64,000 bases of DNA. It comes from Stenotrophomonas sp. BIO128-Bstrain (GTDB taxonomy: Bacteria; Pseudomonadota; Gammaproteobacteria; Xanthomonadales; Xanthomonadaceae). Numbering within the stretch: the stretch's first letter is position 1; every line of letters starts with the position of its first letter. Below, piece by piece: positions 35,781 to 44,569 of the stretch. The stretch is from NCBI RefSeq assembly GCF_030128875.1, contig NZ_CP124620.1, positions 1,364,001 through 1,428,000 on the forward strand. Direction: 5' to 3'. The translations under genes were made by a program, and so were the position numbers. The notes beneath the pieces are model-generated. The model had not been told where the DNA came from. It worked only from the letters and a program-made list of their open reading frames with translations, and did not search any database.

Positions 35781-36346
35781 GGCGCTGGGTCGCCGCGGGC
35801 ATCGTGACGGTGGCGCTGCTGGCCGGTTGCGCCGATGATCAGGCACCGGTAATGGGCCAGGCGGCACTCGGCGCGGTCAAGCTGGAGAGCAGCGACGGCC
35901 GAACGCTTGCGATCCGCGACCTGCAGGGCACGCCGACGCTGCTGTTCTTCGGTTTCACCCACTGCCCCGAAGTATGTCCGCTGAGCCTGGTCAAGGCAGT
36001 GCAGATCAAGCGGCTGCTGGGCCCCGCGGCAGAGCAGCTGCAGGTCGCCTTCGTCACCGTCGACCCGCAGCGCGATACGCCCGAACACCTGCGCGAGTAC
36101 CTGGCGGCCTTCGATACGACGTTCCTCGGCCTGGCCGGCGACGAGGCCGGTACCCGTGCCATCGCCGAGAGCCTGGGGGTGAGCTATCGGCGCGTCGGCG
36201 AAGGTGACCGGGCGACCTTCGAGCACACGGCCTCGTGGTTCCTGCTCGGTGCTGACGGCCAGCTGCAGGATGTCTACGGCTATGCAATGAGCGAACAGGA
36301 TATCGTCGAGAAGCTGCGCGTGCGGCTGGCCGAGGCCGGCACGTGA
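35777..36346 (+). CDS. Sco/SenC family copper metallochaperone
   Basis: This 189-residue thioredoxin-fold lipoprotein has lipobox LLAGC (C18), copper motif C63-P-E-V-C67 and the third ligand H150 (FEHTASWF). Sco proteins normally insert copper into CuA or reduce its cysteines; the adjacent oxidase has no CuA, so it probably serves CuB loading or another oxidase. It starts with GTG overlapping the PCuAC stop (GTGA). It is the last tightly coupled gene of the cyo operon; the MFS gene follows after 37 bp. Confidence 0.9.
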   Translation: MRRWVAAGIVTVALLAGCADDQAPVMGQAALGAVKLESSDGRTLAIRDLQGTPTLLFFGFTHCPEVCPLSLVKAVQIKRLLGPAAEQLQVAFVTVDPQRDTPEHLREYLAAFDTTFLGLAGDEAGTRAIAESLGVSYRRVGEGDRATFEHTASWFLLGADGQLQDVYGYAMSEQDIVEKLRVRLAEAGT

Positions 36347-36383
36347 GGTCGTTGCAGGCCACTCCCCGAGCCATCGCACGGCC

Positions 36384-37871
36384 ATGAAGCGTGCAGGCGC
36401 GCACCGCGCGGATGCCGTCCTGCTGCTCGGTTCGGCCGGCTGTGCACTCACGGTGCTCGATACCAATGTGGTCGGCGTGGTGTTGCCGACCATCGCCCGC
36501 GATCTGTCGGCCACCTTCGCGGATATCGAGTGGGTGGTCAGTGCCTACGTCCTGTGCTTCGCCTCACTGCTGTTGCCCGCCGGCACCCTGGCCGACCGGA
36601 TCGGGCGTCGCCGCCTGTTCCTGATCGGTCTGAGCCTGTTTGCACTGACCTCGGTGGCCTGCGGGCTCGCCGGCACCGCCATGGCCTTGTACCTGGCACG
36701 GGCCGGGCAGGGTGCGGCGGCAGCCTTCATGCTGGCACCGGCGCTGTCGCTGATCGGCCATGCACACCAGAGCCCGGCATCCCGCGCGCGTGCCTGGGCG
36801 ATCTGGGGCGCGATCATGGGCTTGACCATGGTGCTCGCGCCACTGATCGGCGGTGCCATCGCCACCTGGGCAGGGTGGCGTTGGGCCTTCCATATCAATC
36901 TTCCCCTGTGCCTGTTGCTGGCCGGCCTGAGCGTGGCCTTCGTGCCCGAATCACGCGATCCGGTCAGCCGCCGCATCGATGTGCCGGGCGTGCTGCTGTT
37001 CGCCGGCAGCATGCTGTCGTGGACCTGGGCCTTGATCCGTGGGCCGGTGGAGGGCTGGGGCAGCGCCGCGGTGATGCCGTGGCTGCTGGCGGGCACCGCG
37101 CTGGGCGCCGGCTTCATCGTGGTCGAACAGCGCCGTGCCCACCCCATGCTGGACCTGCGCCTGTTCCGCGCGCCGGCATTGGTCGGTGCGGTGCTGGCGA
37201 TGTTCGCCTACGCCGCCTGCGTGCAGGTGATGGCCTCGCTGCTGCCCTTGCTGCTGCAGAACGCCCGCGGTGACAGCGTGCTGCAGGCCGGCGTGCACAT
37301 GCTGCCGTTCGCGCTGGCGATGCTGCTGCTGCCGTTCGTGGGCCGCCGGCTCGGCACGCGATGGGCGTCCGGTCGGATCCTGGCGTTGGGGCTGGGCGTT
37401 GCCGTGATCGGCAATCTCGGCATCGCGGTGGCACTGTGGCAGCACAGTCAGCTCGGCCTACTGCTGGCGATGGCGGTGCTCGGCAGTGGGGGCGGCCTGC
37501 TCAATGGCGAAACGCAGAAGGCGATCATGAGCGTGATCCCGCCGGACCGCGCCGGCATGGCCTCGGGCATCAGCACCACCGCGCGCTTCTCCGGCATCCT
37601 GATCGGGTTCGCAACGCTGGGCGCGGTGCTGTCCAGCCACGTACGCGACGCCGCCCGCCAGGCACTTGCCGAGGCAGGGCAGGCAGGCTCGCCCGCACTG
37701 ATCGAGCGCGTGGTGGTCGGTGAACTGTCGGTACCCGGCGCGGCCCATGGCAGCCTGACGCTGCTGGCGCACCAGGCCTACGCAGACGGCGCCGCGTATG
37801 CGTTCGTGACCGCGGCGGCCATGGCACTGGTGGCGATGTTGCTGACCAGCACGCTGATGAGCCGGCGCTAG
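36384..37871 (+). CDS. MFS drug exporter, DHA2 (14-helix) type
   Basis: This 495-residue major facilitator has features of the DHA2 family: VLDTNVVGVVLPTIARDL in helix 1 (motif D1), GTLADRIGRRRLFLIG (motif A), and a GPLIGG-like APLIGGAIATWAGWRWAFHINLP (motif C). Fourteen helices are expected. It probably exports drugs or dyes by proton antiport. It lies 37 bp after the Sco gene in the same direction and may be co-transcribed, but a functional link with the oxidase is not evident. Confidence 0.85.
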   Translation: MKRAGAHRADAVLLLGSAGCALTVLDTNVVGVVLPTIARDLSATFADIEWVVSAYVLCFASLLLPAGTLADRIGRRRLFLIGLSLFALTSVACGLAGTAMALYLARAGQGAAAAFMLAPALSLIGHAHQSPASRARAWAIWGAIMGLTMVLAPLIGGAIATWAGWRWAFHINLPLCLLLAGLSVAFVPESRDPVSRRIDVPGVLLFAGSMLSWTWALIRGPVEGWGSAAVMPWLLAGTALGAGFIVVEQRRAHPMLDLRLFRAPALVGAVLAMFAYAACVQVMASLLPLLLQNARGDSVLQAGVHMLPFALAMLLLPFVGRRLGTRWASGRILALGLGVAVIGNLGIAVALWQHSQLGLLLAMAVLGSGGGLLNGETQKAIMSVIPPDRAGMASGISTTARFSGILIGFATLGAVLSSHVRDAARQALAEAGQAGSPALIERVVVGELSVPGAAHGSLTLLAHQAYADGAAYAFVTAAAMALVAMLLTSTLMSRR

Positions 37872-37917
37872 AGGGTCCGTAGGGGGCGACCGCGCCTGGC
37901 GTGGTTCCTGCCGGCGC

Positions 37918-38751
37918 TCACCACGCGCGGGCGCGCACGTCCCAGCAGGCCGCGGTGAAGGTTACGGACTCGCCGTCGACGAACGGCTCGAAGGCATGCA
38001 GCACCTCCTCGAGCACCTTCGTTCGTCCGTCCGCAGCCAGGTCGTTGTTGCGCAGTGCGCTCCCGACCGGTCCCAGCAGCGAGACGTACGTCGCCAGATC
38101 CGCTCGGTCGATCCGGCACACGACATCCAGCGGCAGCAGCTCGATATCCTCCCAGCCGCCTTCGCCCAGGACCTGCTCGACCCGGGCCTGATCGGCAAAC
38201 GCAAACTGACCCGGTGCGCCGGGCTGGCGCGGTGGCAACGTCAGCCAGGGCGCCGCGGCGCGCTCGGCGGTGGTCATGAAGGCATTTTCGTCCGCCCCAC
38301 GCCAGGCCAGCGCCTGCAGCACCCCGCCGCGTCTGGCGGCGCGCTGCAGTTGGCCGAACGCCTGCACCGGGTCATCGAAGAACATCACCCCGAAGCGCGA
38401 CACGATCCGGTCCAGGCTCCCCGGGGCGAATGCGTGCTGCTGCGCGTCGGCGACGATGAACTCCACGGCCAGGCCGGCGCGCTGCGCGCGCTCGCGCGCC
38501 AGGGCGATCATCGGGGCGGAGATGTCGACCCCGGTGACGTGTGCCTCCGGCCCCAGGCACCCGGCCATGCCCAGCGCCACCGCGCCGGTGCCGCAGCCGA
38601 CATCCAGCACACGCAGATCGTCGCCCGGCGGGATCGCGGCCAGCAGATGGTCGGCCAGCGGCGCGAACATCTGGTCGAGAAGGCGCTGCGCGTCCACCCA
38701 GGCCTCACCTGCCGGGCCATTCCATAACGCGTGCTGCGAGGTATCGGTCAT
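37918..38751 (-). CDS. class I SAM-dependent methyltransferase
   Basis: This 277-residue Rossmann-fold methyltransferase has motif I VLDVGCGTGAVALGMA (about 48-63), motif II acid VTGVDIS and post-I VADAQQHAF. This is the UbiE/Methyltransf_11-25 group acting on small molecules; substrate unknown. ATG 38751 was chosen because the in-frame start 15 codons upstream adds no family sequence. It is convergent with the MFS gene, separated by 46 bp, and apparently monocistronic. Confidence 0.82.
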   Translation of the reverse strand: MTDTSQHALWNGPAGEAWVDAQRLLDQMFAPLADHLLAAIPPGDDLRVLDVGCGTGAVALGMAGCLGPEAHVTGVDISAPMIALARERAQRAGLAVEFIVADAQQHAFAPGSLDRIVSRFGVMFFDDPVQAFGQLQRAARRGGVLQALAWRGADENAFMTTAERAAAPWLTLPPRQPGAPGQFAFADQARVEQVLGEGGWEDIELLPLDVVCRIDRADLATYVSLLGPVGSALRNNDLAADGRTKVLEEVLHAFEPFVDGESVTFTAACWDVRARAW

Positions 38752-38835
38752 TGCGTGGCTCGATCTGGGCGTGCCAGTGGGGTGAGGGAAATGCACTGTG
38801 CCACCTCAACCAACGTTGAGGTCAAGCGCCAAGGC

Positions 38836-40182
38836 TCAGCCCCGCCACACATCCACCAGCAGCTTCACGTTCAACACGATGATCAGGCCGCCGATCAGCC
38901 ACGACAGCGCTATCAACCACCTCGGCGCCACCAGCGCGCCCATCTTGGCCTTGTCCGAGACGAACCGCACCAGCGGCACCACCGCGAACGGCAGCTGCAT
39001 CGAGAGCAGCACCTGGCTCAACACCAGCAACCGTGCGGTGCCTTGCTCGCCATAGATGGCCGTGACCACCACCACCGGCACGATCGCGATGCCGCGGGTG
39101 ATCAGGCGCCGCGCCCACGGGGCGATCCGCAGCCGCAGAAAACCTTCCATCACGATCTGGCCGGCCAGCGTCGCGGTCACGGTGGAGTTGATGCCCGAAG
39201 CGAGCAGGGCGACCGCGAACAACGTCGAGGCCAGGCCGACGCCCAGCATCGGCGCGAGCAGTTCGTAGGCCTGCTCGATCTCCTGCACATCGGTCCGGCC
39301 ATGCGCATGGAACACCGCGGCCGCCAGGATCAGGATCGAGGCGTTGATGAACAACGCCAGCATCAGCGCGATGGTGCTGTCGGTCACCGCCCAGCGCAGC
39401 GCGCTGCGGCGACCGGCATCCGTGCGCGGGTAGGCGCGGGTCTGCACGATGGAGGAGTGCAGGTAGAGATTGTGCGGCATCACGGTGGCACCGATGATGC
39501 CGATCGCCAGGTACAGGGCCTTGGGATCGGTCACCACCTGCGCGTGCGGAATGAACCCGGCCAGCACCGCCTGCAGCGGCGGGGCGGCGATGAAGATCTG
39601 GATCGCAAAGCAACCGAAGATCACCAGCAGCAGCGCGATCACGAACGCCTCAAGGGCACGGAACCCACGGTTCATCAGCAGCAGCACGAGCACCACGTCC
39701 ACCGCGGTGATGATCGCGCCGGCCAGCAGCGGGATCCCGAACAACAGCTTCAGCGCGATTGCCGTGCCGATGACTTCCGCCAGATCGCAGGCGATGATCG
39801 CGATCTCGCACAGCAGCCACAGGCCCAGGTTGACCGGCCTCGAGTAGTGGTCGCGGCAGGCCTGCGCCAGATCGCGCCCGGTGGCGATGCCCAGGCGCGC
39901 CGAGAGCCCCTGCAGCACGATCGCCATCAGGTTGGAGAGCAGGATCACCGAGAGCAGCAGGTAACCGAACTGCGCACCGCCGGCGATATCGGTGGCCCAG
40001 TTGCCCGGGTCCATGTAGCCGACCGAGATCATGTAGCCCGGGCCGAGGAAGGCCAGCAGCCGGAACCACCAGTGACCGCCGCTCGGGACCGCGACGCTGG
40101 CGTTCATCTCGCCCAGGCTGGGCGTATGCCCGGCCGAGGACGGCCAGGCGGGGGCGTTTTCTGGGCGGCGTTGGATATCCAC
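38836..40182 (-). CDS. mntH: Nramp family divalent metal (manganese) transporter
   Basis: This protein of up to 448 residues, with about 11 helices, imports Mn(II) (and Fe(II)) with protons. The hallmark metal-site motifs are intact: DPGN at 58-61 in helix 1 and MPHN at 235-238 in helix 6. The start is uncertain. GTG 40182 has no Shine-Dalgarno and begins just after a -10-like TATATT inside an MntR box, so it would be leaderless; ATG 40107 ([10 protein letters not shown]) is the alternative, and homologous sequence begins about there. Regulation by MntR is strongly indicated; mntR is not in the window. Confidence 0.92.
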   Translation of the reverse strand: MDIQRRPENAPAWPSSAGHTPSLGEMNASVAVPSGGHWWFRLLAFLGPGYMISVGYMDPGNWATDIAGGAQFGYLLLSVILLSNLMAIVLQGLSARLGIATGRDLAQACRDHYSRPVNLGLWLLCEIAIIACDLAEVIGTAIALKLLFGIPLLAGAIITAVDVVLVLLLMNRGFRALEAFVIALLLVIFGCFAIQIFIAAPPLQAVLAGFIPHAQVVTDPKALYLAIGIIGATVMPHNLYLHSSIVQTRAYPRTDAGRRSALRWAVTDSTIALMLALFINASILILAAAVFHAHGRTDVQEIEQAYELLAPMLGVGLASTLFAVALLASGINSTVTATLAGQIVMEGFLRLRIAPWARRLITRGIAIVPVVVVTAIYGEQGTARLLVLSQVLLSMQLPFAVVPLVRFVSDKAKMGALVAPRWLIALSWLIGGLIIVLNVKLLVDVWRG

Positions 40183-40188
40183 GGCCGC

Positions 40189-40208
40189 AATATAGCAGAG
40201 GCTATGTT
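40189..40208 (-). promoter_or_regulatory. MntR box before mntH
   Basis: AATATAGC-AGAG-GCTATGTT is a near-perfect 20-bp inverted repeat closely matching the gammaproteobacterial MntR operator before mntH. On the minus strand it includes TATATT (40194-40189), a plausible -10, so bound MntR would block initiation when Mn is sufficient. Confidence 0.85.
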
Positions 40209-40292
40209 AGTAAGGCTTTGCAATCTGTGGCCTCCCAACGCCTTAACCCTGAACCGCGTATCGTCACCGCTCTTTTCAGCTGGAGTGGATGC

Positions 40293-41063
40293 ATGCGTTG
40301 GATCGTGTTGTTGGCCGCATTTGCCATGCCCGTGGTGGCGTGGTTCTCACAGACCGGCGCGTTCGGCCCGGCCAACGGTGCAGTGTCCGACCAGTACCCG
40401 ACCCTGCTGGTCGCGGCCGGTTATGCCTTCGCGATCTGGGGCCTGATCTTCCTGTGGGACGTGCTGTTCGGGTTCTGGCAGCTGCGCCTGCGCAAGCCGG
40501 ACATCACCGGGGTGCGCCCGTGGGCGGCGGCCGGTTTCGCGTTGACCGCCGCCTGGATGCCCGTGTTCTCCAACCAGTGGTTCCTCCCGGCGCTGGCGAT
40601 CATCTGGGCCGCCTTGCTCTGCGTGATCGTGGCCGCCTACCGCGCCTCGCCGGTCACCGCGCCGGGTCGCCAGCGTGCGTGGGCTGCCTATCCGTTGGCG
40701 CTGCATGCCGGTTGGTTGTCGCTGGCGGCCTTCCTCAATACCGCCCAGGTGATCGTCGCCCTTGGCTGGCTGCCGACCGACAACATGCTCGGCTGGAGCC
40801 TGGTGCTGCTGGTGCTGGCCACGCTGCTGGTGCTGGTGGTCAACCAGCTGCTGCGCGGGCACTTCGCCTATCCGGCCGCCGTCATCTGGGCGCTGGCCGG
40901 GATGTACGTCAAGCAGTCCGGCTGGGATCTGCCGGGGGCCCACAACATCGCCATCCTGGCGCTGGTGCTGATCATCATCGTGGTGATCCAGACCATCTGG
41001 CTGCGCGTGCGCGCCTGGCACCAGCCGCGCGCCATCGTCGCCGCCCATCGTCATCGCCGTTGA
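40293..41063 (+). CDS. TspO/MBR-like multi-helix membrane protein
   Basis: This 256-residue membrane protein has about seven helices and no large loops. It is tryptophan-rich at helix ends, and YAFAIWGLIFLWDVLFGFWQ resembles the conserved segment of tryptophan-rich sensory proteins and their longer relatives. Function is unknown; tetrapyrrole or lipid binding is a family-level guess. ATG 40293 has GGAG seven bases upstream; an earlier in-frame ATG would add 25 unrelated residues. It is divergent from mntH, with the MntR box between them, so manganese control of this gene is possible. Confidence 0.7.
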   Translation: MRWIVLLAAFAMPVVAWFSQTGAFGPANGAVSDQYPTLLVAAGYAFAIWGLIFLWDVLFGFWQLRLRKPDITGVRPWAAAGFALTAAWMPVFSNQWFLPALAIIWAALLCVIVAAYRASPVTAPGRQRAWAAYPLALHAGWLSLAAFLNTAQVIVALGWLPTDNMLGWSLVLLVLATLLVLVVNQLLRGHFAYPAAVIWALAGMYVKQSGWDLPGAHNIAILALVLIIIVVIQTIWLRVRAWHQPRAIVAAHRHRR

Positions 41064-41085
41064 TTCCTTCTGCAGGAGATACCCC

Positions 41086-41115
41086 ATGAACATCGCAATG
41101 AAGGCGCGCGGCTGA
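41086..41115 (+). CDS. nine-codon leader peptide MNIAMKARG
   Basis: An ATG preceded by AGGAG (seven-base spacer) opens a frame of nine codons whose TGA overlaps the ATG of the following dehydrogenase gene (TGATG). The dehydrogenase itself has no good Shine-Dalgarno of its own, so ribosomes finishing this leader probably re-initiate on it. It could also be a remnant of an older, frameshifted N terminus. No attenuator-like codon run is present. Confidence 0.5.
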   Translation: MNIAMKARG

Positions 41116-42092
41116 TGCGCGCTGCCATCCACACCACCTTCGGTGACCCGACCCAGGTCCTGCACGGCGGCGACGTGCCGCAGCCGGCCCCGGCGGCCGG
41201 CGAGGTGCGCATCCGCACCGTGCTGGCGCCCATCCACAACCATGACCTGTGGACCGTTCGCGGTCAGTACGGCTACAAGCCCGAGCTGCCCGCGGTCGGT
41301 GGCAGCGAAGGTACCGGCGTGATCGACGCGCTGGGCGAAGGCGTCGACGGCCTGAAGGTCGGCCAGCGCGTCAGCGCCGCGTCGGTGCACGGCACCTGGG
41401 CCGAGTACTTCATCGCGCCGGCGCGCATGGTCATTCCCATGCCCGACAGCATCGATGACAACGCGGCGGCACAGCTGATCGCCATGCCGCTCAGTGCATT
41501 GATGCTGCTGGAGTTCCTGCAGGTGAAGCAAGGCCAGTGGATTCTCCAGAACGCGGCCAACGGCGCGGTCGGCAAGGCGCTGGCGATGCTGGCCAAGGCA
41601 CGTGGCGTGCACTGCATCAACCTGGTGCGGCGCGACGCGGGCGTGACCGAGATGGCTGGACTCGGCATCGACCACACCATTTCCACCGCGCAGTCCGACT
41701 GGATGGCCCAGGTGCAGGCCACGGTCGGCAAGGCATCGATCGCCGCCGCCGTGGACTCGGTTGGCGGGCGCGCCAGCAGTGAGTTGATGACCCTGCTGGG
41801 CGATGGCGGCACGTTGGTGTCGTTCGGTTCGATGACCGGTGAGCCGATGCAGCTCAGCTCCGGCGATGTGATCTTCAAACAGGCCACGGTGAAGGGCTTC
41901 TGGGGCAGCAAGGTCAGCCAGGCGATGGCGCCGGATGACAAGCGGCGCCTGGTCGGGGAACTGCTGCAGCTGGCTGCGCGTGGCGGGCTGAGTCTGCCGG
42001 TGGACGGGGTGTTCGGTCTGGACGAGGTGGCCGACGCCGCCAAGGCCAGCCTGGAGCCAGGCCGCAACGGCAAGGTGCTGCTGCGCCCCTGA
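41115..42092 (+). CDS. quinone oxidoreductase-like medium-chain dehydrogenase
   Basis: This 325-residue MDR-superfamily protein lacks the catalytic-zinc cysteine and has LAPIHNHDLWTVRGQYGYKPELPAVGGSEGTG. The Rossmann motif is degenerate (LQNAANGAVGKALAMLAKARG in place of GxGxxG), like the mitochondrial enoyl-reductase / quinone-reductase branch. It probably reduces quinones or enoyl compounds with NADPH; substrate unassigned. It is read with the leader peptide upstream and ends just before a cluster of GTAG-type repeats. Confidence 0.83.
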   Translation: MRAAIHTTFGDPTQVLHGGDVPQPAPAAGEVRIRTVLAPIHNHDLWTVRGQYGYKPELPAVGGSEGTGVIDALGEGVDGLKVGQRVSAASVHGTWAEYFIAPARMVIPMPDSIDDNAAAQLIAMPLSALMLLEFLQVKQGQWILQNAANGAVGKALAMLAKARGVHCINLVRRDAGVTEMAGLGIDHTISTAQSDWMAQVQATVGKASIAAAVDSVGGRASSELMTLLGDGGTLVSFGSMTGEPMQLSSGDVIFKQATVKGFWGSKVSQAMAPDDKRRLVGELLQLAARGGLSLPVDGVFGLDEVADAAKASLEPGRNGKVLLRP

Positions 42093-42101
42093 GAAGGACC
42101 G

Positions 42102-42169
42102 GTAGAGCCGACCGTTGGTCGGCTGCCCTTGATCGGGCGCTGCGTCTGCCGACCAACGGTCGGCTCTAC
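42102..42169. repeat. inverted pair of SMAG/GTAG-type REP palindromes
   Basis: The first unit is GTAG-AGCCGACC-GTT-GGTCGGCT (42102-42124). The second is the mirror unit ending CTAC (42147-42169), with stem GCCGACC-AAC-GGTCGGC. Two facing units form a REP dimer of the kind dispersed in Stenotrophomonas genomes, where such elements stabilise or process mRNA. It lies just after a gene stop. Confidence 0.85.
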
Positions 42170-42189
42170 GTGGGATGTGGCGCCGCCTC

Positions 42190-42212
42190 AGCCGACCAAC
42201 GGTCGGCTCTAC
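42190..42212 (-). repeat. third SMAG/GTAG-type REP unit
   Basis: AGCCGACC-AAC-GGTCGGCT-CTAC is the same element in the minus orientation. Its GTAG (minus strand) supplies the TAG stop of the adjoining LysR gene, so the element sits exactly at the gene's 3' end. Confidence 0.85.
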
Positions 42213-43101
42213 CTTTCTGCGCGCAATGCTTCGATCACCACGCGCATCGCGCTGGAGGATTGCCGGCGGCTGGGGTAGTAGGCGTAATAGCCGTCGAAGG
42301 GATCGCACCAGTCCGGCATGACACGCCGCAAGGCACCGGCGGCGATGTCCTCGAGCACCATGTCCTCGGGCAGATAGGCCAGGCCGGCGCCGGCCAGGGC
42401 GGCGCGACGGACCGCGCTGCTGCCGTTGAAGGTCCATTGGCCGTCCACGCGCACGTTCACGTCCTCGCCGTCCTTTTCCAGGTCCCACACCATCAGCCCG
42501 CCGTGGGTGGGCAGGCGCATGCCGATGCAGTTGTGTGCCGCCAGATCGGCCGGCACCTGCGGGCGGTATGCGTGGCGAAGTAGGCCGGGCTGGCCACGAT
42601 CGCCATGCGCTGCGGCGGGCTGATCGGCACGGCGATCATGTCCTTGGCCACGCGCCCGCCCAGACGGATGCCGATGTCGTAGCGCTGGGCGACGATGTCG
42701 GCCAGGCCGTAGTCGATGGTGAGCTCCACACGCAGGTCGGGGTAGGCGGGCAGCACGGCCGACAGCCGCGGCCAGACGATCGTGTTGGCCGCATGTTCGG
42801 CGGTGGTGATGCGGATCGTGCCGGCCGGGCGGTCGCGGTACTCGCTGATCGCGGCCACTTCGGCCTCGATCTCCTGCATGCGCGGCGCGACGGTGTCGTA
42901 CAGCCGCTCGCCAGCCTCGGTCATCGAGACGCTGCGCGTGGTCCGGGTCAGCAGGCGCACGCCCAGGCGCTCTTCCAGGCCGCGGACGGTGTGGCTCAGC
43001 GCAGACTGCGAGACGCCGAGCTGGGCGGCCGCGCGGGTGAAGCTGCGCTCGCGCGCGACAGTGACGAACACCTGCAGATCGTTGAAATTCTCGCGGGCCA
43101 T
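42209..43101 (-). pseudogene. LysR-family regulator with a frameshift
   Basis: The N-terminal frame reads a normal LTTR (MARENFNDLQVFVTVARERSF, HTH to about 60, effector domain with PAYFATH near residue 178) until about 42567, then runs into a foreign frame. From there the rest of the LTTR (RPQVPADLAAHNCIG, through EDVNVRVDGQWTFNGSSA to EALRAER) continues in the next frame. One base appears to be missing at the ATACCGCC junction. It is either a genuine inactivating deletion or a sequencing error. It is divergent from a cupin gene, its probable target. Confidence 0.85.
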
Positions 43102-43187
43102 GGAGCGGGGGCCGAGGGCGCATGGCAGTCATGCGCGCCCATGATGCGCGGGCCCGACTGATGAACTCAAGTAGCGTTGTTTACCCA

Positions 43188-43200
43188 TTGATGAGGATCA
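43188..43200. promoter_or_regulatory. candidate LysR box TTGATGAGGATCA
   Basis: A T-N11-A motif containing the dyad TGAT-GAGG-ATCA lies in the 203-bp spacer between the frameshifted LysR gene and the cupin gene, about 105 bp before the latter. Confidence 0.4.
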
Positions 43201-43304
43201 GTCATGGCTGCATCCCGGTTGCGATGGGTAGTTCCCGCGCGGGGCCAGGCCTAGAGTGAGGGTCCCGGCGGCGTGCTTCGTCGCTCCCCACAGGAGATCG
43301 CTTC

Positions 43305-43769
43305 ATGGACCTGTTCACCGCCGCGCTGTCGCTTTCGATGGCCGCCACCGCGCCCGCCGAAGCGCCGCCCATCCGCATCGCCCGCGCCGGCAGCGCCGCC
43401 TCGGCGGCCGGCCCGGCCGATTACTTCACCGGCCGCGTCCGCATCGATGCGCCCTTCCAGGCCGATGCGCCGGCACGGGTCGGCGGAGCGACGGTCACCT
43501 TCGAGCCCGGTGCCCGCACCGCATGGCATACCCATCCGCTGGGCCAGACCCTGATCGTGACCGCAGGCGTGGGCAGCGTGCAGGAGTGGGGCAAGCCCGC
43601 GCGCGAGATCCGCCCGGGCGACATCGTCTGGATTCCACCGGGCGTCAAGCATTGGCACGGCGCGCAGGCCACCACGGCGATGACGCATATCGCGATTGCC
43701 GAAGCGGTGGACGGCTCGCCGGTGACGTGGATGGAGCAGGTCAGCGACGCGCAGTACAGCGGTAACTGA
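43305..43769 (+). CDS. cupin-domain protein, mandelonitrile-lyase-like
   Basis: This 154-residue single cupin has a possible short signal-like N terminus ([18 protein letters not shown]). Cupin motif 1 carries metal-binding histidines ([17 protein letters not shown]) with acid/Gln positions, and motif 2 holds the third His ([15 protein letters not shown]). Relatives include bacterial hydroxynitrile lyases and uncharacterised detoxification cupins often controlled by a divergent LysR, as here. The reaction is unproven. Start ATG 43305 is preceded by AGGAG. Confidence 0.8.
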   Translation: MDLFTAALSLSMAATAPAEAPPIRIARAGSAASAAGPADYFTGRVRIDAPFQADAPARVGGATVTFEPGARTAWHTHPLGQTLIVTAGVGSVQEWGKPAREIRPGDIVWIPPGVKHWHGAQATTAMTHIAIAEAVDGSPVTWMEQVSDAQYSGN

Positions 43770-43847
43770 ACCACGCTCCGTGACAGGGACGGTCATGTCA
43801 CATCCGCCTGCGTACCCTCACAGGCGGGTTGAAACAGGAGAACCGTC

Positions 43848-44504
43848 TTGAGCAATGTGTTCATCGTCGGCGCAGCCGGCAAGGTTGGCCGTCATCTGGT
43901 CGAACAGCTGGCCGACAAACAGCATCGCGTGCATGCCCTGCATCGCCGCGCCGAGCAGGGCCCGGCACTGAAAGCACGTGGCGCCACGCCGGTCACCGGT
44001 GATCTCACCGCCACCGACGTCGATACGCTGGCCGGCCAGATGGCAGGCAGCGACGTCGTCGTCTTTACCGCCGGCGCGGGTGGCGCCGGCATCGAAGTGA
44101 CCAACGCCATCGACGGCCGCGGCCTGGAACTTGCCGTGGATGCCGCCCGGCAGGCGGGCGTGCGTCGTTTCCTATTGGTGTCGGCATTCCCCGAAGCCGG
44201 CCGCAACAAGGCCATGGGCGAGGGCTTCGAGAATTACATGACGGTCAAGAAGCGCGCCGATGTGTATCTGGCCGCGACCGATCTGGACTGGGTCATCCTG
44301 CGCCCGGGCACCTTGAAAGATACAGCAGGCACCGGCCGCGTCACCGCGGGACCGGCGATCGCCTATGGCGACATACCGCGCGCCGATGTGGCCGCCACCC
44401 TGGTCGCGCTGGTGGAACAGCCGCAGCTGCGGCGCACGATCATCGAGCTGACCGAAGGCGACCAGCCTGTCGATGCAGCGATCGCCGCGCTCGACCACGC
44501 GTAA
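43848..44504 (+). CDS. NAD(P)-binding, NmrA/YwnB-like SDR protein
   Basis: This 218-residue atypical short-chain dehydrogenase has Rossmann motif VFIVGAAGKVGRHLVEQL at the N terminus and RFLLVSAFPEAGRN where the active-site Ser region lies; YMTVKKRAD carries the Y-x-x-x-K-like pair. Members act as NAD(P)H-dependent reductases of quinones or as redox sensors. It starts with TTG at 43848, supported by AGGAG seven bases upstream; no internal ATG keeps the Gly-rich motif. It probably forms a unit with the cupin gene 78 bp upstream. Confidence 0.82.
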   Translation: MSNVFIVGAAGKVGRHLVEQLADKQHRVHALHRRAEQGPALKARGATPVTGDLTATDVDTLAGQMAGSDVVVFTAGAGGAGIEVTNAIDGRGLELAVDAARQAGVRRFLLVSAFPEAGRNKAMGEGFENYMTVKKRADVYLAATDLDWVILRPGTLKDTAGTGRVTAGPAIAYGDIPRADVAATLVALVEQPQLRRTIIELTEGDQPVDAAIAALDHA

Positions 44505-44569
44505 GCGGGGCTGCCTGGTGCGGCAATGGTAAAATCGCGCTTCCACACCGCACCACAGACGAGCACGCC

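Noticed and set aside
42560..42575. Programmed frameshift in the LysR gene
   Set aside because: No slippery heptamer, Shine-Dalgarno-like stimulator or downstream structure at the junction; deletion or sequencing error is simpler.
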